The notes under the pieces: model-generated
Databases searched by the model: none
What the model saw: only the letters and a program-made list of their open reading frames with translations
Told to the model about the DNA's origin: nothing
Program-made: the position numbers and the translations under genes
NCBI GenBank assembly: GCA_026417175.1
Contig: JAOADT010000021.1
Span: 1 to 35,720 of the forward strand
DNA length: 35,720 nt
Source of the DNA: Deltaproteobacteria bacterium
Lineage (GTDB): Bacteria; Desulfobacterota; Syntrophorhabdia; Syntrophorhabdales; JANXAF01
Direction of reading: 5' to 3'
Shown: in pieces, positions 25,077 through 34,199 of the stretch
How the letters are laid out: every line of letters starts with the position of its first letter
Position numbering within the stretch: the first letter of the stretch is position 1

Positions 25077-28000
25077 ATGTTATCTAAATTTTTTCTAGAT
25101 CGTCCTGTATTTGCTTGGGTAATAGCAATTATAATAATGGCAAGTGGAGCTTTAGCAATATACAAACTCCCTGTTTCCCAGTATCCTCTAATTGCCCCAC
25201 CATCTATTTACATAATGGCTTACTATCCTGGCGCGTCTGCAGAAACTGTAGAAAATAGCGTTACCCAAATCATAGAGCAGAAATTGACCGGTCTAGATAG
25301 GATGCTATATATGTATGCCACGAGTGATTCTTCTGGTACCTCAAGAATAGAAATAACATTTGAACCTGGTGTTGATCCAGATCTGGCTTGGGCTAAGGTC
25401 CAGAATAAGCTACAACTAGCTATGGCGAGTCTCCCGGATGTGGTCCAGCAAATGGGTTTAAGGGTCGGTAAGGCAACGAGGAACTATCTTTTAATTGCCA
25501 ACCTTATTTCTGAAGACGGAAGCATGGATGGGAGCGACTTAAGGGACTATGCACAATCGTATTTGGAGAAAGTTTTGTCCAGGGTGGAAGGTGTTGGAGA
25601 AGTGGAGATGTTTGGAACCCAATACGCCATGCGTCTTTGGCTAGATCCCCACAAACTTTTGAGCTACGGAATGACTATAGAAGACGTTATAAAAGCGGTG
25701 AAGTCATATAACGTTGAAGTTTCCGCAGGACAAATCGGTGGTGCTCCTCAAATAAAGGGTCAGAAACTAAATGTATCTATAATAGTGGAGAGCCTCAGAA
25801 AGACACCCGAAGAGTTTGCTTCGATTCCCCTGAAGATAGGTAGAGATGGATCGGTAATAAGGGTAAAAGATGTAGGTAGGGTTGAACTGGGCACTGAACA
25901 GTATGACATAGAAAACTTTTATAATGGAATGCCTTCTGCTGGAATAGCTATAAGACCTGTTCCCGGAGCAAATGCGCTTGATACAGCAGAGAAGATAAAG
26001 AAAAAGCTAGAGGAAATGAAAAGGTACTTTCCGCCTGGTATGAACGTTGTTTATCCATTCGATACCACACCCTTTACAAAAGTAGCAATACGTGAGGTGA
26101 TAAAAACTCTTTTTGAAGCCATAATTCTTGTTTTTCTGGTAATGTGGCTTTTTTTGGGAAGTTTGAGAATAACGTTTATTCCTACTATTACTGTACCTGT
26201 TGTTCTTCTTGGTACTTTTGCGGTTCTTAAACTATTTGGTTATTCGATTAACATGTTAACTATGTTTGCCATGGTTTTAGCCATTGGCCTCCTTGTGGAT
26301 GATGCCATCGTAGTTGTAGAAAACGTGGAGCGTATCATGAGAGAGGAAGGTCTTCCTCCGCGAGAAGCAACCGAAAAGTCTATGGATCAAATAACTAGTG
26401 CGTTAATTGGGATAGGGCTCGTACTTTCGGCAGTGTTCGGACCTATGGCCTTTTTTGGTGGGTCTACGGGAGTAATTTACAGACAATTCTCAGTTACTAT
26501 CATATCTTCCATGCTTCTTTCAGTTCTGGTTGCTCTTATTTTAACACCTGTGCTATGCGTCACGTTCATGAGAAAGAGAGAAACCACTTCGTCGATCTCA
26601 AAAACTTTTTTCCTCAAGTTAGACAGAGCCTTTTTCAATTTGAGAGACAGATACGTAAGACAAGTAGAAAAGTCTTTTTTTAGGGTAACGCGTTACTTAA
26701 TAGTTTACATCATAGTTGTGGTTGGTTCCTTATATTTTTTCTCAAAATTGCCTACAGCGTACATTCCAGATGAAGATCAGGGTATTCTCATGGCCCAGGT
26801 TATACTTCCACAGGGTTCTACCTTGGAACAAACAAAGTCTGTTCTTAATGAGATTTACAGGTACTTTAGGGATAATGAAAAGGATTCAGTTGAATCGTGC
26901 ATGTACGTGGCAGGTATCGGTTTTTCTGGGAGGACACAAGCTAATGGTATGGTTTTTATAAAATTGAAAGACTGGCATTTGAGAAATAGAAAGGAACAAA
27001 AGGTAGACCAGATTGCAAAACGGGCTATGATGGCGTTTTCCAGTTATAAGAAAGCTCTCGTATTCGTTTTTCCACCTCCATCTATTGTAGAACTTGGGAG
27101 ATCAAAAGGTTTCGATTTCCAATTGTTAGACAGGGGAGGTGTGGGACATGAGGTCCTAATGTCTGCAAAAAATGAACTTTTAAGGATGGCAAATAATGAC
27201 AAAAGGCTTTATGCTGTAAGGTACAACGGACTAGAAGACGTACCACAGCTTAGAATAGAGATTGATTGGGAAAAAGCAGGTGCACTCGACGTTCCAATTA
27301 CTTCAGCGTATAATGTGATCTCGGCATCTTTCGGTGGCATATACATAAATGACTTTATACATCAAGGAAGGGTAAAGAGAGTTTATGCCCAATTGGATGC
27401 GCCCTACAGGATGCTACCGGAAGATTTAAATAATGTTTACGTCAGAAATTTCGAGGGAAAGATGGTCCCATTTTCTTCACTTGCCACCATTAAATGGGTT
27501 TATGGGTCCCCTAGACTTGAAAGATATAACGGTTTTCCATCTATTAACATACTGGGAGAAGCAGCCCCAGGAAGGAGTTCAGGGGAGGCCATGGCTGCAA
27601 TGGAAGAAATTGTGTCAAGGCTTCCTTCTGGTATAGGTTACGAATGGACTGGCGTTTCTTACCAAGAGAGGTTGGCAACAGGTCAGGCTCCGATTCTTTA
27701 TGCCTTTTCAATTTTTGTGATCTTTCTCTGTGTTGCCGCTCTTTACGAAAGTTGGGCCATTCCAATTGCCAATCTTCTTATGCTGCCCCTTGGAGTGTTT
27801 GGGGCAACACTTGCCACATATTTGAGAGGGCTCCACAATGACGTGTACTTTCAGATCGGATTCCTCACCACCTTGGGTCTTTCTACAAAAAACGCTATTC
27901 TAATAATCCAGTTCGCAAAGGAAAGATTGAAAAAAGGAGAAAATCTATTATCTGCCACTAAATCCGCCGCAAAAATAAGGCTGAGACCGGTTATAATGAC

Positions 28001-28196
28001 GTCTTTTGCCTTCTTTTTCGGTGTTTTACCCCTTGCCCTAGCTACTGGAGCTGGAGCAGGGGCTATGAAGGCTATAGGTACAGCTGTGTGTGGAGGAATG
28101 CTTTCGGCCACTTTTATTGATATGTTCTATATTCCACTCTTCTTTGTTCTCGTTTCAAAAGTTTTTGCCGTAAAAGGGATAAAAGAGAACACATGA
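25077..28196 (+). CDS. RND multidrug efflux pump, HAE1 type (AcrB/MexB-like)
   Basis: The 1,039-residue inner-membrane transporter exports drugs or other hydrophobic compounds using the proton gradient. It begins MLSKFFLDRPVFAWVIAIII, the standard HAE1 start, followed by LPVSQYPLIAPPSI and YPGASAETVENSVT. The proton relay residues are present: Asp408 and Asp409 in GLLVDDAIVVVENVERIM, and Lys938 in GLSTKNAILIIQFAKE. The length, twelve helices and two large periplasmic loops fit a full single-gene pump. The stop overlaps the next ATG by 4 nt. The substrate range cannot be read from sequence. Confidence 0.96.
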   Translation: MLSKFFLDRPVFAWVIAIIIMASGALAIYKLPVSQYPLIAPPSIYIMAYYPGASAETVENSVTQIIEQKLTGLDRMLYMYATSDSSGTSRIEITFEPGVDPDLAWAKVQNKLQLAMASLPDVVQQMGLRVGKATRNYLLIANLISEDGSMDGSDLRDYAQSYLEKVLSRVEGVGEVEMFGTQYAMRLWLDPHKLLSYGMTIEDVIKAVKSYNVEVSAGQIGGAPQIKGQKLNVSIIVESLRKTPEEFASIPLKIGRDGSVIRVKDVGRVELGTEQYDIENFYNGMPSAGIAIRPVPGANALDTAEKIKKKLEEMKRYFPPGMNVVYPFDTTPFTKVAIREVIKTLFEAIILVFLVMWLFLGSLRITFIPTITVPVVLLGTFAVLKLFGYSINMLTMFAMVLAIGLLVDDAIVVVENVERIMREEGLPPREATEKSMDQITSALIGIGLVLSAVFGPMAFFGGSTGVIYRQFSVTIISSMLLSVLVALILTPVLCVTFMRKRETTSSISKTFFLKLDRAFFNLRDRYVRQVEKSFFRVTRYLIVYIIVVVGSLYFFSKLPTAYIPDEDQGILMAQVILPQGSTLEQTKSVLNEIYRYFRDNEKDSVESCMYVAGIGFSGRTQANGMVFIKLKDWHLRNRKEQKVDQIAKRAMMAFSSYKKALVFVFPPPSIVELGRSKGFDFQLLDRGGVGHEVLMSAKNELLRMANNDKRLYAVRYNGLEDVPQLRIEIDWEKAGALDVPITSAYNVISASFGGIYINDFIHQGRVKRVYAQLDAPYRMLPEDLNNVYVRNFEGKMVPFSSLATIKWVYGSPRLERYNGFPSINILGEAAPGRSSGEAMAAMEEIVSRLPSGIGYEWTGVSYQERLATGQAPILYAFSIFVIFLCVAALYESWAIPIANLLMLPLGVFGATLATYLRGLHNDVYFQIGFLTTLGLSTKNAILIIQFAKERLKKGENLLSATKSAAKIRLRPVIMTSFAFFFGVLPLALATGAGAGAMKAIGTAVCGGMLSATFIDMFYIPLFFVLVSKVFAVKGIKENT

Positions 28197-29650
28197 TGAG
28201 ACTTTCGCTATTACTCACGGTTGTAATTGCCATCGCTTCTTGCTCGTCAAATTACACCTACAAGCAACCTTCTATTCCGGTTCCTGCCTTTTTTAATAAG
28301 ACTGACATTTCCGGAAAGACTGAATATGCCCCACTCGTCAAGGAAATTACCATTCACGATTTTGTTAAGGATAAGAAGCTTCAAGCATTAATAGCTATTG
28401 CAGTAGAGAATAATAGAGACCTTAAGATTTCTTTAGCCAATGTACAGAAAGCCAAAGAATATTTTGGAATAAAAAGGGCAGAGCTTTTGCCTTCGTTAGG
28501 TATTTATTTGGAAGGATCTAGACAGAGGATACCCTCTGATCTCTCTCCTAGGAGTGAATCAATCATAAACGAACAGTACTCCTTTGTAACAGGCTTAGTA
28601 TCGTGGGAGATTGATATTTTTGGAAAGATAAGAGCACAAAAGGATATGGCTTTTGAAAGTTATCTTGCGCAGAAAGAGATAAGCAGGGCTGTCAAACTTT
28701 CTCTCATCACTGAAGTTGCCGGTGCGTACTTTACCTACGCGGCAGACCAAGAAATTCTAAAAATAGCTAATGATCTGATAAGGACGAACACCGAAATATA
28801 TGAGATAGTTAAAAAACGTTATCTTACGGGGATGGCCACTGAAGTGGAGTTGAAACACGCGGAAGCCCAGGTTGAAAATGCGAAAGAGACTCACCTCAGA
28901 TATCTTCAAGAAACTCAGAAAGACAAAAATGCGCTGGATTTACTTGTTGGAATTTCTGTACCAGAAGAATTACTACCAAATGGTATGGCAGATGTGGTAC
29001 CTCTTTTGGATATATCCTCCGGTTTATCCTCGGAGATTCTCTTGACAAGACCGGACATTATGGCACTTGAACACAATCTTAAATCTATGAATGCCCAAAT
29101 CGAAGCAGCGAGAGCGGCCTTTTTTCCAATAATCTCTCTTACCAGTATCTTAGGTGTAGCGTCTGGAGAACTCAGTGGACTTTTTCTATCGGGGTCTAAA
29201 ACATGGACCTTCAAACCACAGATAAAAACGCCCGTATTTGATACGAGAGTCATGAAGGCTCACAGATTGGCGAAAATAGAAGCAGAGATAGCAGTTTTAA
29301 ACTATGAGAAAGCCATTCAGAACGCTTTCAAAGAGGTTTTAGATTGTCTTTCTTTTAAGGCAATAATAATTGAGCGAAAGAAAGCATACCAGAATATGGT
29401 TTTTAGTCTCGCCGAGGGATTAAGACTTTCTAAGTTGAGGTACGAAAAAGGAATAGATAACTATCTTTCGGTGCTTATTTCGCAAAATAGTCTTCTTTCT
29501 GCAAAAATATACGAAACTCGGCTTGAGCTTCTGAGAAACACAAACCTCCTTTCCCTTTATAAAGCTTTAGGAGGTTCTAAGGATTTAGATTATTTACTTA
29601 CTTCAGTTTTTTGCGGTTCCGCGCAAGGATGTCCCTCTTCTTCTCCGTGA
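28193..29650 (+). CDS. RND outer-membrane factor (OprM/NodT-type lipoprotein)
   Basis: The 485-residue TolC-like channel completes the tripartite pump. The N-terminal lipobox is IASC near residue 17 of a lipoprotein signal. Two repeated outer-membrane efflux domains are seen, with LIAIAVENNRDLKISLANVQ, WEIDIFGKIRAQKDMAFESY, LLTRPDIMALEHNLKSMNAQ and IEAARAAFFPIISLTSILG. The ATG overlaps the pump stop by 4 nt. The last ~15 residues (SVFCGSAQGCPSSSP) are unlike the family end and lie opposite a small antisense gene. They may result from that overlap. Confidence 0.93.
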   Translation: MMRLSLLLTVVIAIASCSSNYTYKQPSIPVPAFFNKTDISGKTEYAPLVKEITIHDFVKDKKLQALIAIAVENNRDLKISLANVQKAKEYFGIKRAELLPSLGIYLEGSRQRIPSDLSPRSESIINEQYSFVTGLVSWEIDIFGKIRAQKDMAFESYLAQKEISRAVKLSLITEVAGAYFTYAADQEILKIANDLIRTNTEIYEIVKKRYLTGMATEVELKHAEAQVENAKETHLRYLQETQKDKNALDLLVGISVPEELLPNGMADVVPLLDISSGLSSEILLTRPDIMALEHNLKSMNAQIEAARAAFFPIISLTSILGVASGELSGLFLSGSKTWTFKPQIKTPVFDTRVMKAHRLAKIEAEIAVLNYEKAIQNAFKEVLDCLSFKAIIIERKKAYQNMVFSLAEGLRLSKLRYEKGIDNYLSVLISQNSLLSAKIYETRLELLRNTNLLSLYKALGGSKDLDYLLTSVFCGSAQGCPSSSP

Positions 29651-29733
29651 CATTCCTTTATTCTTTCTGGGGTGCAATCTTCGGGCTTTCCTTGAAGATT
29701 AGTAGGATTCATGCATGAACATGTTTCACACAT
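29590..29733 (-). CDS. Small Cys-rich protein, antisense to the outer-membrane-factor 3' end
   Basis: A 47-residue product not long enough for usual gene calling. It starts MCETCSCMNPTNLQGKPEDC, continues TPERIKECHGEEEGHPC, and ends with a short charged tail. The six cysteines and the two His beside the later ones (CHG, HPC) suggest metal or redox binding. I recall short Cys-rich proteins with a similar TPEQIxxCHG-type motif from deltaproteobacterial genomes, but no function. A strong GGAGGTG ribosome-binding site precedes the ATG and a well-formed promoter lies about 25 nt further up. Its last 61 nt overlap the 3' end of the pump channel gene on the other strand. Confidence 0.75.
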   Translation of the reverse strand: MCETCSCMNPTNLQGKPEDCTPERIKECHGEEEGHPCAEPQKTEVSK

Positions 29734-29757
29734 AGTAACACCTCCATGAGTCTCCTT

Positions 29758-29794
29758 ATTATGACTTAAAAAAGTGGTGTTTTCAAGTCATAAT
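29758..29794 (-). promoter_or_regulatory. Promoter of the Cys-rich gene embedded in a perfect 10-bp dyad
   Basis: On the minus strand TTGAAA (29781-29786) and CATAAT (29758-29763) are spaced 17 nt. The sequence also forms a perfect inverted repeat, ATTATGACTT (29758-29767) and AAGTCATAAT (29785-29794), with 17 nt between arms. One arm covers the -10 and the other touches the -35. This suits a dimeric regulator. A terminator for the pump operon is a less likely reading because the stem is AT-rich. Confidence 0.55.
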
Positions 29795-29835
29795 TGGTTT
29801 CCAAGCTAATGGAAATATTGATTTTTCGACACATT

Positions 29836-29844
29836 TGGTATAGA
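29836..29844 (+). promoter_or_regulatory. Candidate extended -10 promoter for lpxK
   Basis: TGG-TATAGA at 29836-29844 matches an extended -10. A weak -35, TTGATT (29818-29823), is 15 nt upstream. The start site near 29851 is 4 nt before the lpxK ATG, and no ribosome-binding site is seen, so the message may be effectively leaderless. Confidence 0.4.
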
Positions 29845-29854
29845 CTTCACAGAC

Positions 29855-30952
29855 ATGCGCGTTTTCTTTCAAGCCTTTTGGTATAAGAAAAAAAATATAA
29901 AAAAAAGCCCTGTATACTTTGTTCTTTTGTTGCTTTCTTGGTTTTATAGGTTTTGTCTGGTCATAAGAGAGCACCTTCTTAAGAGGTTAGAAGAGGAAAA
30001 AATCGGGGTTCCTGTTATAAGTGTAGGAAATTTAAGTGTGGGAGGGGAAGGGAAAACGCCTCTTGTAATCAAAATTGCATCTATGTTTTTAAAAACCGGT
30101 TTGAAACCCGGAATTGTTATGAGGGGTTATAAAAGAAAAAAAAGAGGGGTATTTATTGTTGATCCCGAGAAAGATAATGCAGAAACGTGTGGTGATGAGG
30201 CTTACCTTATCGCTAGAAACGTAAATTGTCCGGTAGCTGTTGGAATTAGGAGGGAAAGAGCTGTACGACAAATGTTAGAATCGCGTGGAGTAGATTTAGT
30301 CATATTAGACGACGGATTTCAGGTCCGAAGATTAAAAAAGGATGTAGAAATAGTCATCATGAAAACAGAAAGGGAATCATTAAATTTTCATCTTTTTCCG
30401 CTAGGCCCGATGAGGGAACCATTGGAAAATATAAAAAGATCGGACTTGATTGTTTTCAATCTAGGGTTCAAAAAAAAAGGTTTTTTGGGGATCCCAAAGG
30501 AGCTTACCGAGTCTAAAACTATTTTTTTTGCCAGTCTTAAACCCTTGAACATCTGTAATATAAAGACTGGGGCTTACATGGATTTTAATTATCTGAAGGG
30601 TAAGGAAATAGTAGCTTTTTCCGGTCTGGCAGATAACGAGTCTTTTTTTGATCTTCTAAAGAATGTAGGGGCAAAAATCAAGGACGCCATTTCTTTTCCA
30701 GACCACCATTTCTATAAGGAAAAGGACATACAAAAAATACTAAACCGTAAAGGGCAACTTTATGTAACCACAGAAAAGGACGCCGTAAAACTTTTCCAGC
30801 TAAACATTCCGGATACTTTCTACTACCTTTCAGTAGATATGAATATTGAAAGAGAGAAAGATTTTTTTTCATCAATTTTAGATATCATTGAAAAAAAACG
30901 TCATGGAGAACCTATATGGAGGAAAGAGTTTATATCTTTGACACAACATTAA
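29855..30952 (+). CDS. lpxK: Tetraacyldisaccharide 4'-kinase
   Basis: LpxK phosphorylates the 4' position of the lipid A disaccharide at the inner-membrane face. The 365-residue product has an N-terminal membrane helix ([17 protein letters not shown]), then the P-loop at about 58-69 ([13 protein letters not shown]). Further conserved stretches are [26 protein letters not shown], the DDGFQVRRL motif, and FPLGPMREP. The C-terminal [12 protein letters not shown] and [12 protein letters not shown] are also typical. It shows that the organism makes lipid A. The 3' end overlaps leuA by 37 nt. Confidence 0.93.
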   Translation: MRVFFQAFWYKKKNIKKSPVYFVLLLLSWFYRFCLVIREHLLKRLEEEKIGVPVISVGNLSVGGEGKTPLVIKIASMFLKTGLKPGIVMRGYKRKKRGVFIVDPEKDNAETCGDEAYLIARNVNCPVAVGIRRERAVRQMLESRGVDLVILDDGFQVRRLKKDVEIVIMKTERESLNFHLFPLGPMREPLENIKRSDLIVFNLGFKKKGFLGIPKELTESKTIFFASLKPLNICNIKTGAYMDFNYLKGKEIVAFSGLADNESFFDLLKNVGAKIKDAISFPDHHFYKEKDIQKILNRKGQLYVTTEKDAVKLFQLNIPDTFYYLSVDMNIEREKDFFSSILDIIEKKRHGEPIWRKEFISLTQH

Positions 30953-32436
30953 GGGATGGGGAGCAGTCCCCTGGGTACACTATGAATACACAGGAAAAAC
31001 TAAGAGTTGCTAAGCAACTTGAGGCTCTAGGCGTAGACATAATAGAAGCAGGATTTCCACAGGCTTCAGAAGGTGATTTTCAAGCGGTAAAACTCATAGC
31101 TGAAACCATAAAAGAGTGCGAGGTGGCAGCTTTGGCGAGGGCGAATGATGAAGACATAGACAGGGCATGGGAAGCGATAAAAAATGCAAAAAAGCCGCGG
31201 ATTCATACATTTATCTCAACTTCAGATATACATCTTAAATATCAGTTGAGAAAAACCAGAGACGAAGTTATATCCATAGCTGTGCGTTCAGTAAAAAGAG
31301 CAAAAAAATATACTGACATAGTAGAATTTTCAGCAATGGATGCCACAAGGAGTGATTGGGATTTTCTTGTAAAAATTTTTGAAGAGGCAATAGATGCCGG
31401 TGCTACAGTTATAAATATCCCCGATACCGTTGGATATGCCGTTCCCGACGAGTTTGGAAAGCTAGTAAAGTACATTAAAGAAAACGTGCGAAACATCTCA
31501 AACGCTATAATAAGTGTCCATTGCCATAATGACCTAGGTTTAGCCACGGCTAATTCTATAGCGGCGATAAGAAGCGGAGCAAGGCAGGTAGAATGCACCA
31601 TAAATGGTATCGGAGAAAGAGCAGGAAACGCTTCCTTAGAAGAGATAGCAATGATTTTAAAAACCAGAAAGGACATGTTCTCTGTATACACTGGGATAAA
31701 TACCGAAAAGATTTATCCCACAAGTAGACTTGTTACAACTATAACAGGAGTACCGGTACAGCCTAACAAAGCTATTGTTGGGGCCAACGCATTTGCTCAC
31801 GAATCTGGAATCCATCAGGATGGCTTACTTAAAGCAAAATTCACTTATGAGATAATGACGCCAGAATCAGTGGGGATCCCCAAAAGCACATTAGTTTTAG
31901 GAAAACACTCGGGTAGACATGCCTTTAGAGAGCGTATTAAAGAACTTGGTTTTAACTTGAATGAAAGGGAGCTAAATCTAGCGTTTAAAAGATTCAAAGC
32001 GCTTGCCGATCTGAAAAAGAATGTTTACGACGAAGACATAGAGATGATCATTATGGACGAGATATATAAAGTGCCCGAGAAGTATAAGTTGGTATACTTA
32101 AACGTCACATGCGGAAATACGACAGTACCGACAGCTACGGTAAAGCTAGAAATAGATGGGGTTGTACTTCAGGAAGTGTCAACAGGAGTAGGTCCAGTAG
32201 ATGCCACATATAAAGTTATAAAGAAGCTTGTGAAAACACAGAGTAGGCTTGTTAAATATTCAGTGAATTCTATAACAAAGGACATGGATGCTCAGGGAGA
32301 GGTGTTCGTAAAATTGGAAGAAAAAGGTATATCAGCTGTAGGTAAAGGTGTAGATACCGACATAATAGTTGCCAGCGCAAAAGCGTACCTTAATGCATTG
32401 AATAAGCTAGAATTTATGAAGCAGAAAAAGGGGTAA
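30916..32436 (+). CDS. leuA: 2-isopropylmalate synthase
   Basis: LeuA condenses acetyl-CoA with 2-oxoisovalerate, the first committed step to leucine. The 506-residue length suits the form with a C-terminal regulatory LeuA-dimer domain (about 370-500), where leucine inhibits. The TIM-barrel catalytic part begins [18 protein letters not shown], with [30 protein letters not shown] and [15 protein letters not shown]. These include the metal-binding His pair and the NGIGERAGN signature. GGAG stands 7 nt before the ATG, inside the lpxK 3' end (37-nt overlap). Confidence 0.94.
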   Translation: MEERVYIFDTTLRDGEQSPGYTMNTQEKLRVAKQLEALGVDIIEAGFPQASEGDFQAVKLIAETIKECEVAALARANDEDIDRAWEAIKNAKKPRIHTFISTSDIHLKYQLRKTRDEVISIAVRSVKRAKKYTDIVEFSAMDATRSDWDFLVKIFEEAIDAGATVINIPDTVGYAVPDEFGKLVKYIKENVRNISNAIISVHCHNDLGLATANSIAAIRSGARQVECTINGIGERAGNASLEEIAMILKTRKDMFSVYTGINTEKIYPTSRLVTTITGVPVQPNKAIVGANAFAHESGIHQDGLLKAKFTYEIMTPESVGIPKSTLVLGKHSGRHAFRERIKELGFNLNERELNLAFKRFKALADLKKNVYDEDIEMIIMDEIYKVPEKYKLVYLNVTCGNTTVPTATVKLEIDGVVLQEVSTGVGPVDATYKVIKKLVKTQSRLVKYSVNSITKDMDAQGEVFVKLEEKGISAVGKGVDTDIIVASAKAYLNALNKLEFMKQKKG

Positions 32437-32439
32437 CTC

Positions 32440-33702
32440 ATGGGAATGACAATCACTGAAAAAATCCTTGCATATCACTCAGGCAAAAAATACGTAGAAC
32501 CAGGGGAGATAATCGAAGCCAAGATAGACTTGGCTTTAGCGAACGACATCACTGCCCCTCTATCAATTGAAGAATTCGAAAAAGTTAAAGCAGAGAAGGT
32601 CTTTGATCCTGATAAAATAGTTTTTGTTTTGGATCACTTCACTCCAAATAAAGATGTACAGGCAGCAGAAAATTGTCAAAAGGTTAAAGAATTCGCAAGA
32701 AGATTGGGTATCAGAAACGTATACGATGGGGGAGTATGCGGAATTGAACATGCTCTCTTGCCAGAGCTGGGCCTTGTGATGCCAGGCGATGTGGTTATAG
32801 GCGCAGACAGCCACACTTGTACATATGGAGCACTTGGTGCCTTTGCCACGGGTGTCGGTAGCACAGATTTAACATTCGGTATGGTAACAGGTCGGTTGTG
32901 GTTTAAGGTACCAGAGACTATAAGATTCGTTTGTCACGGAAAGTGGAGAAAATGGGTTACGGGAAAAGATTTGATTTTACATATAATTGGTATGATAGGA
33001 GTAGACGGGGCACTTTACTCCGCTATGGAATTTGTGGGAGATGCCATATATGAACTGTCCATGGATTCGCGATTCTCAGTTGCTAATATGAGCGTAGAAG
33101 CTGGAGCCAAAAATGGGATTTTCCATGTTGACGACGTCACTCTCAATTACTTAAAAGATAAAACGAAAAGAGGGTTCAAAATCTTTGGGAGTGATCCTGA
33201 TGCAAACTATAAAGAGGTAATCCATCTCGATGTAGGAAAAATAGGATTACAGGTTGCATGTCCGCATCTTCCATCTAACGTTAAAGATGTGGAGGAATTG
33301 ACGAACATTTCTCTTGACCAGGTGGTTATCGGTTCTTGCACAAACGGCAGACTTGAAGATTTAAAGATAGCTGCAGAGATAATGAAAGGAAAAAAAATAC
33401 CCTATGGTCTAAGATGTATAATAATTCCCGCCACTCCGGGGATTTACCTTGAAGCGTTAAAGAAAGGTTACGTCCAGGTATTTCTTGAAGCTGGGTGTGT
33501 CATTTCTCCGCCTACGTGTGGACCATGCCTGGGAGGACATATGGGTGTTTTAGCAAAAAATGAAAGGGCACTTGCAACGACAAACAGGAATTTTATAGGA
33601 AGGATGGGCCATCCTGAAAGCGAGGTTTACCTATCCGGTCCTGCTGTCGCAGCTGCTTCTGCAATCATGGGTAGAATAGCCCATCCTGAGGAGGTATCAT
33701 GA
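32440..33702 (+). CDS. leuC: 3-isopropylmalate dehydratase, large subunit (archaeal/HacA-type)
   Basis: LeuC with LeuD isomerises 2-isopropylmalate to 3-isopropylmalate using a [4Fe-4S] cluster. The 420-residue form is shorter than the E. coli type and fits the LeuC/HacA-like group of archaea, many anaerobes and deltaproteobacteria. The cluster cysteines are C300 (GSCTNGR), C360 and C363 ([13 protein letters not shown]). Also seen are [14 protein letters not shown] and [19 protein letters not shown]. The ATG at 32440 follows leuA by 3 nt and the stop overlaps leuD by 4 nt. Confidence 0.93.
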   Translation: MGMTITEKILAYHSGKKYVEPGEIIEAKIDLALANDITAPLSIEEFEKVKAEKVFDPDKIVFVLDHFTPNKDVQAAENCQKVKEFARRLGIRNVYDGGVCGIEHALLPELGLVMPGDVVIGADSHTCTYGALGAFATGVGSTDLTFGMVTGRLWFKVPETIRFVCHGKWRKWVTGKDLILHIIGMIGVDGALYSAMEFVGDAIYELSMDSRFSVANMSVEAGAKNGIFHVDDVTLNYLKDKTKRGFKIFGSDPDANYKEVIHLDVGKIGLQVACPHLPSNVKDVEELTNISLDQVVIGSCTNGRLEDLKIAAEIMKGKKIPYGLRCIIIPATPGIYLEALKKGYVQVFLEAGCVISPPTCGPCLGGHMGVLAKNERALATTNRNFIGRMGHPESEVYLSGPAVAAASAIMGRIAHPEEVS

Positions 33703-34199
33703 GGTTTTCAGGGAGGGTGTTCAAGTTTGGTGATAATATTGATACGGATGTTATAATACCAGCTAGATACCTAGTGCATACCGACCAGAAGATATTGGCT
33801 AGTCACTGTATGGAACCTATTGATAAGGAATTTTCAAAAAAGGTTAAACCGGGAGACATCATAGTTGCAGGAACGAATTTTGGGTGTGGATCCTCAAGGG
33901 AGCATGCTCCAATTGCCATTCTTGGCTTGGGAATTCCTGTCGTCATCGCAAAAAGTTTTGCAAGAATATTCTATCGAAATGCCTTTAACAAAGGACTTAT
34001 TTTGTTAGAATCAGACGTTTACGATCACGTCCAGGAAGGTGATGAAATATTCGTCGACGCAAAAGAAGGTTTAATTAGAACGAAAGATAGGGAACTTAGA
34101 TCAAAACCCATACCACCATTTATGATCGAACTAGTACAATCCGGGGGTCTTCTGAACTACTTAAGGAAAAAATTAGAAAGAGAAGGAGGTTTAGGATGA
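33699..34199 (+). CDS. leuD: 3-isopropylmalate dehydratase, small subunit
   Basis: The 166-residue swivel subunit that completes the LeuCD enzyme. It begins [20 protein letters not shown], then has [20 protein letters not shown], the substrate-specificity loop of the short LeuD type, followed by [17 protein letters not shown]. Its length pairs with the short LeuC upstream. It overlaps leuC by 4 nt and asd by 4 nt, so all three should be translated together. Confidence 0.93.
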   Translation: MRFSGRVFKFGDNIDTDVIIPARYLVHTDQKILASHCMEPIDKEFSKKVKPGDIIVAGTNFGCGSSREHAPIAILGLGIPVVIAKSFARIFYRNAFNKGLILLESDVYDHVQEGDEIFVDAKEGLIRTKDRELRSKPIPPFMIELVQSGGLLNYLRKKLEREGGLG

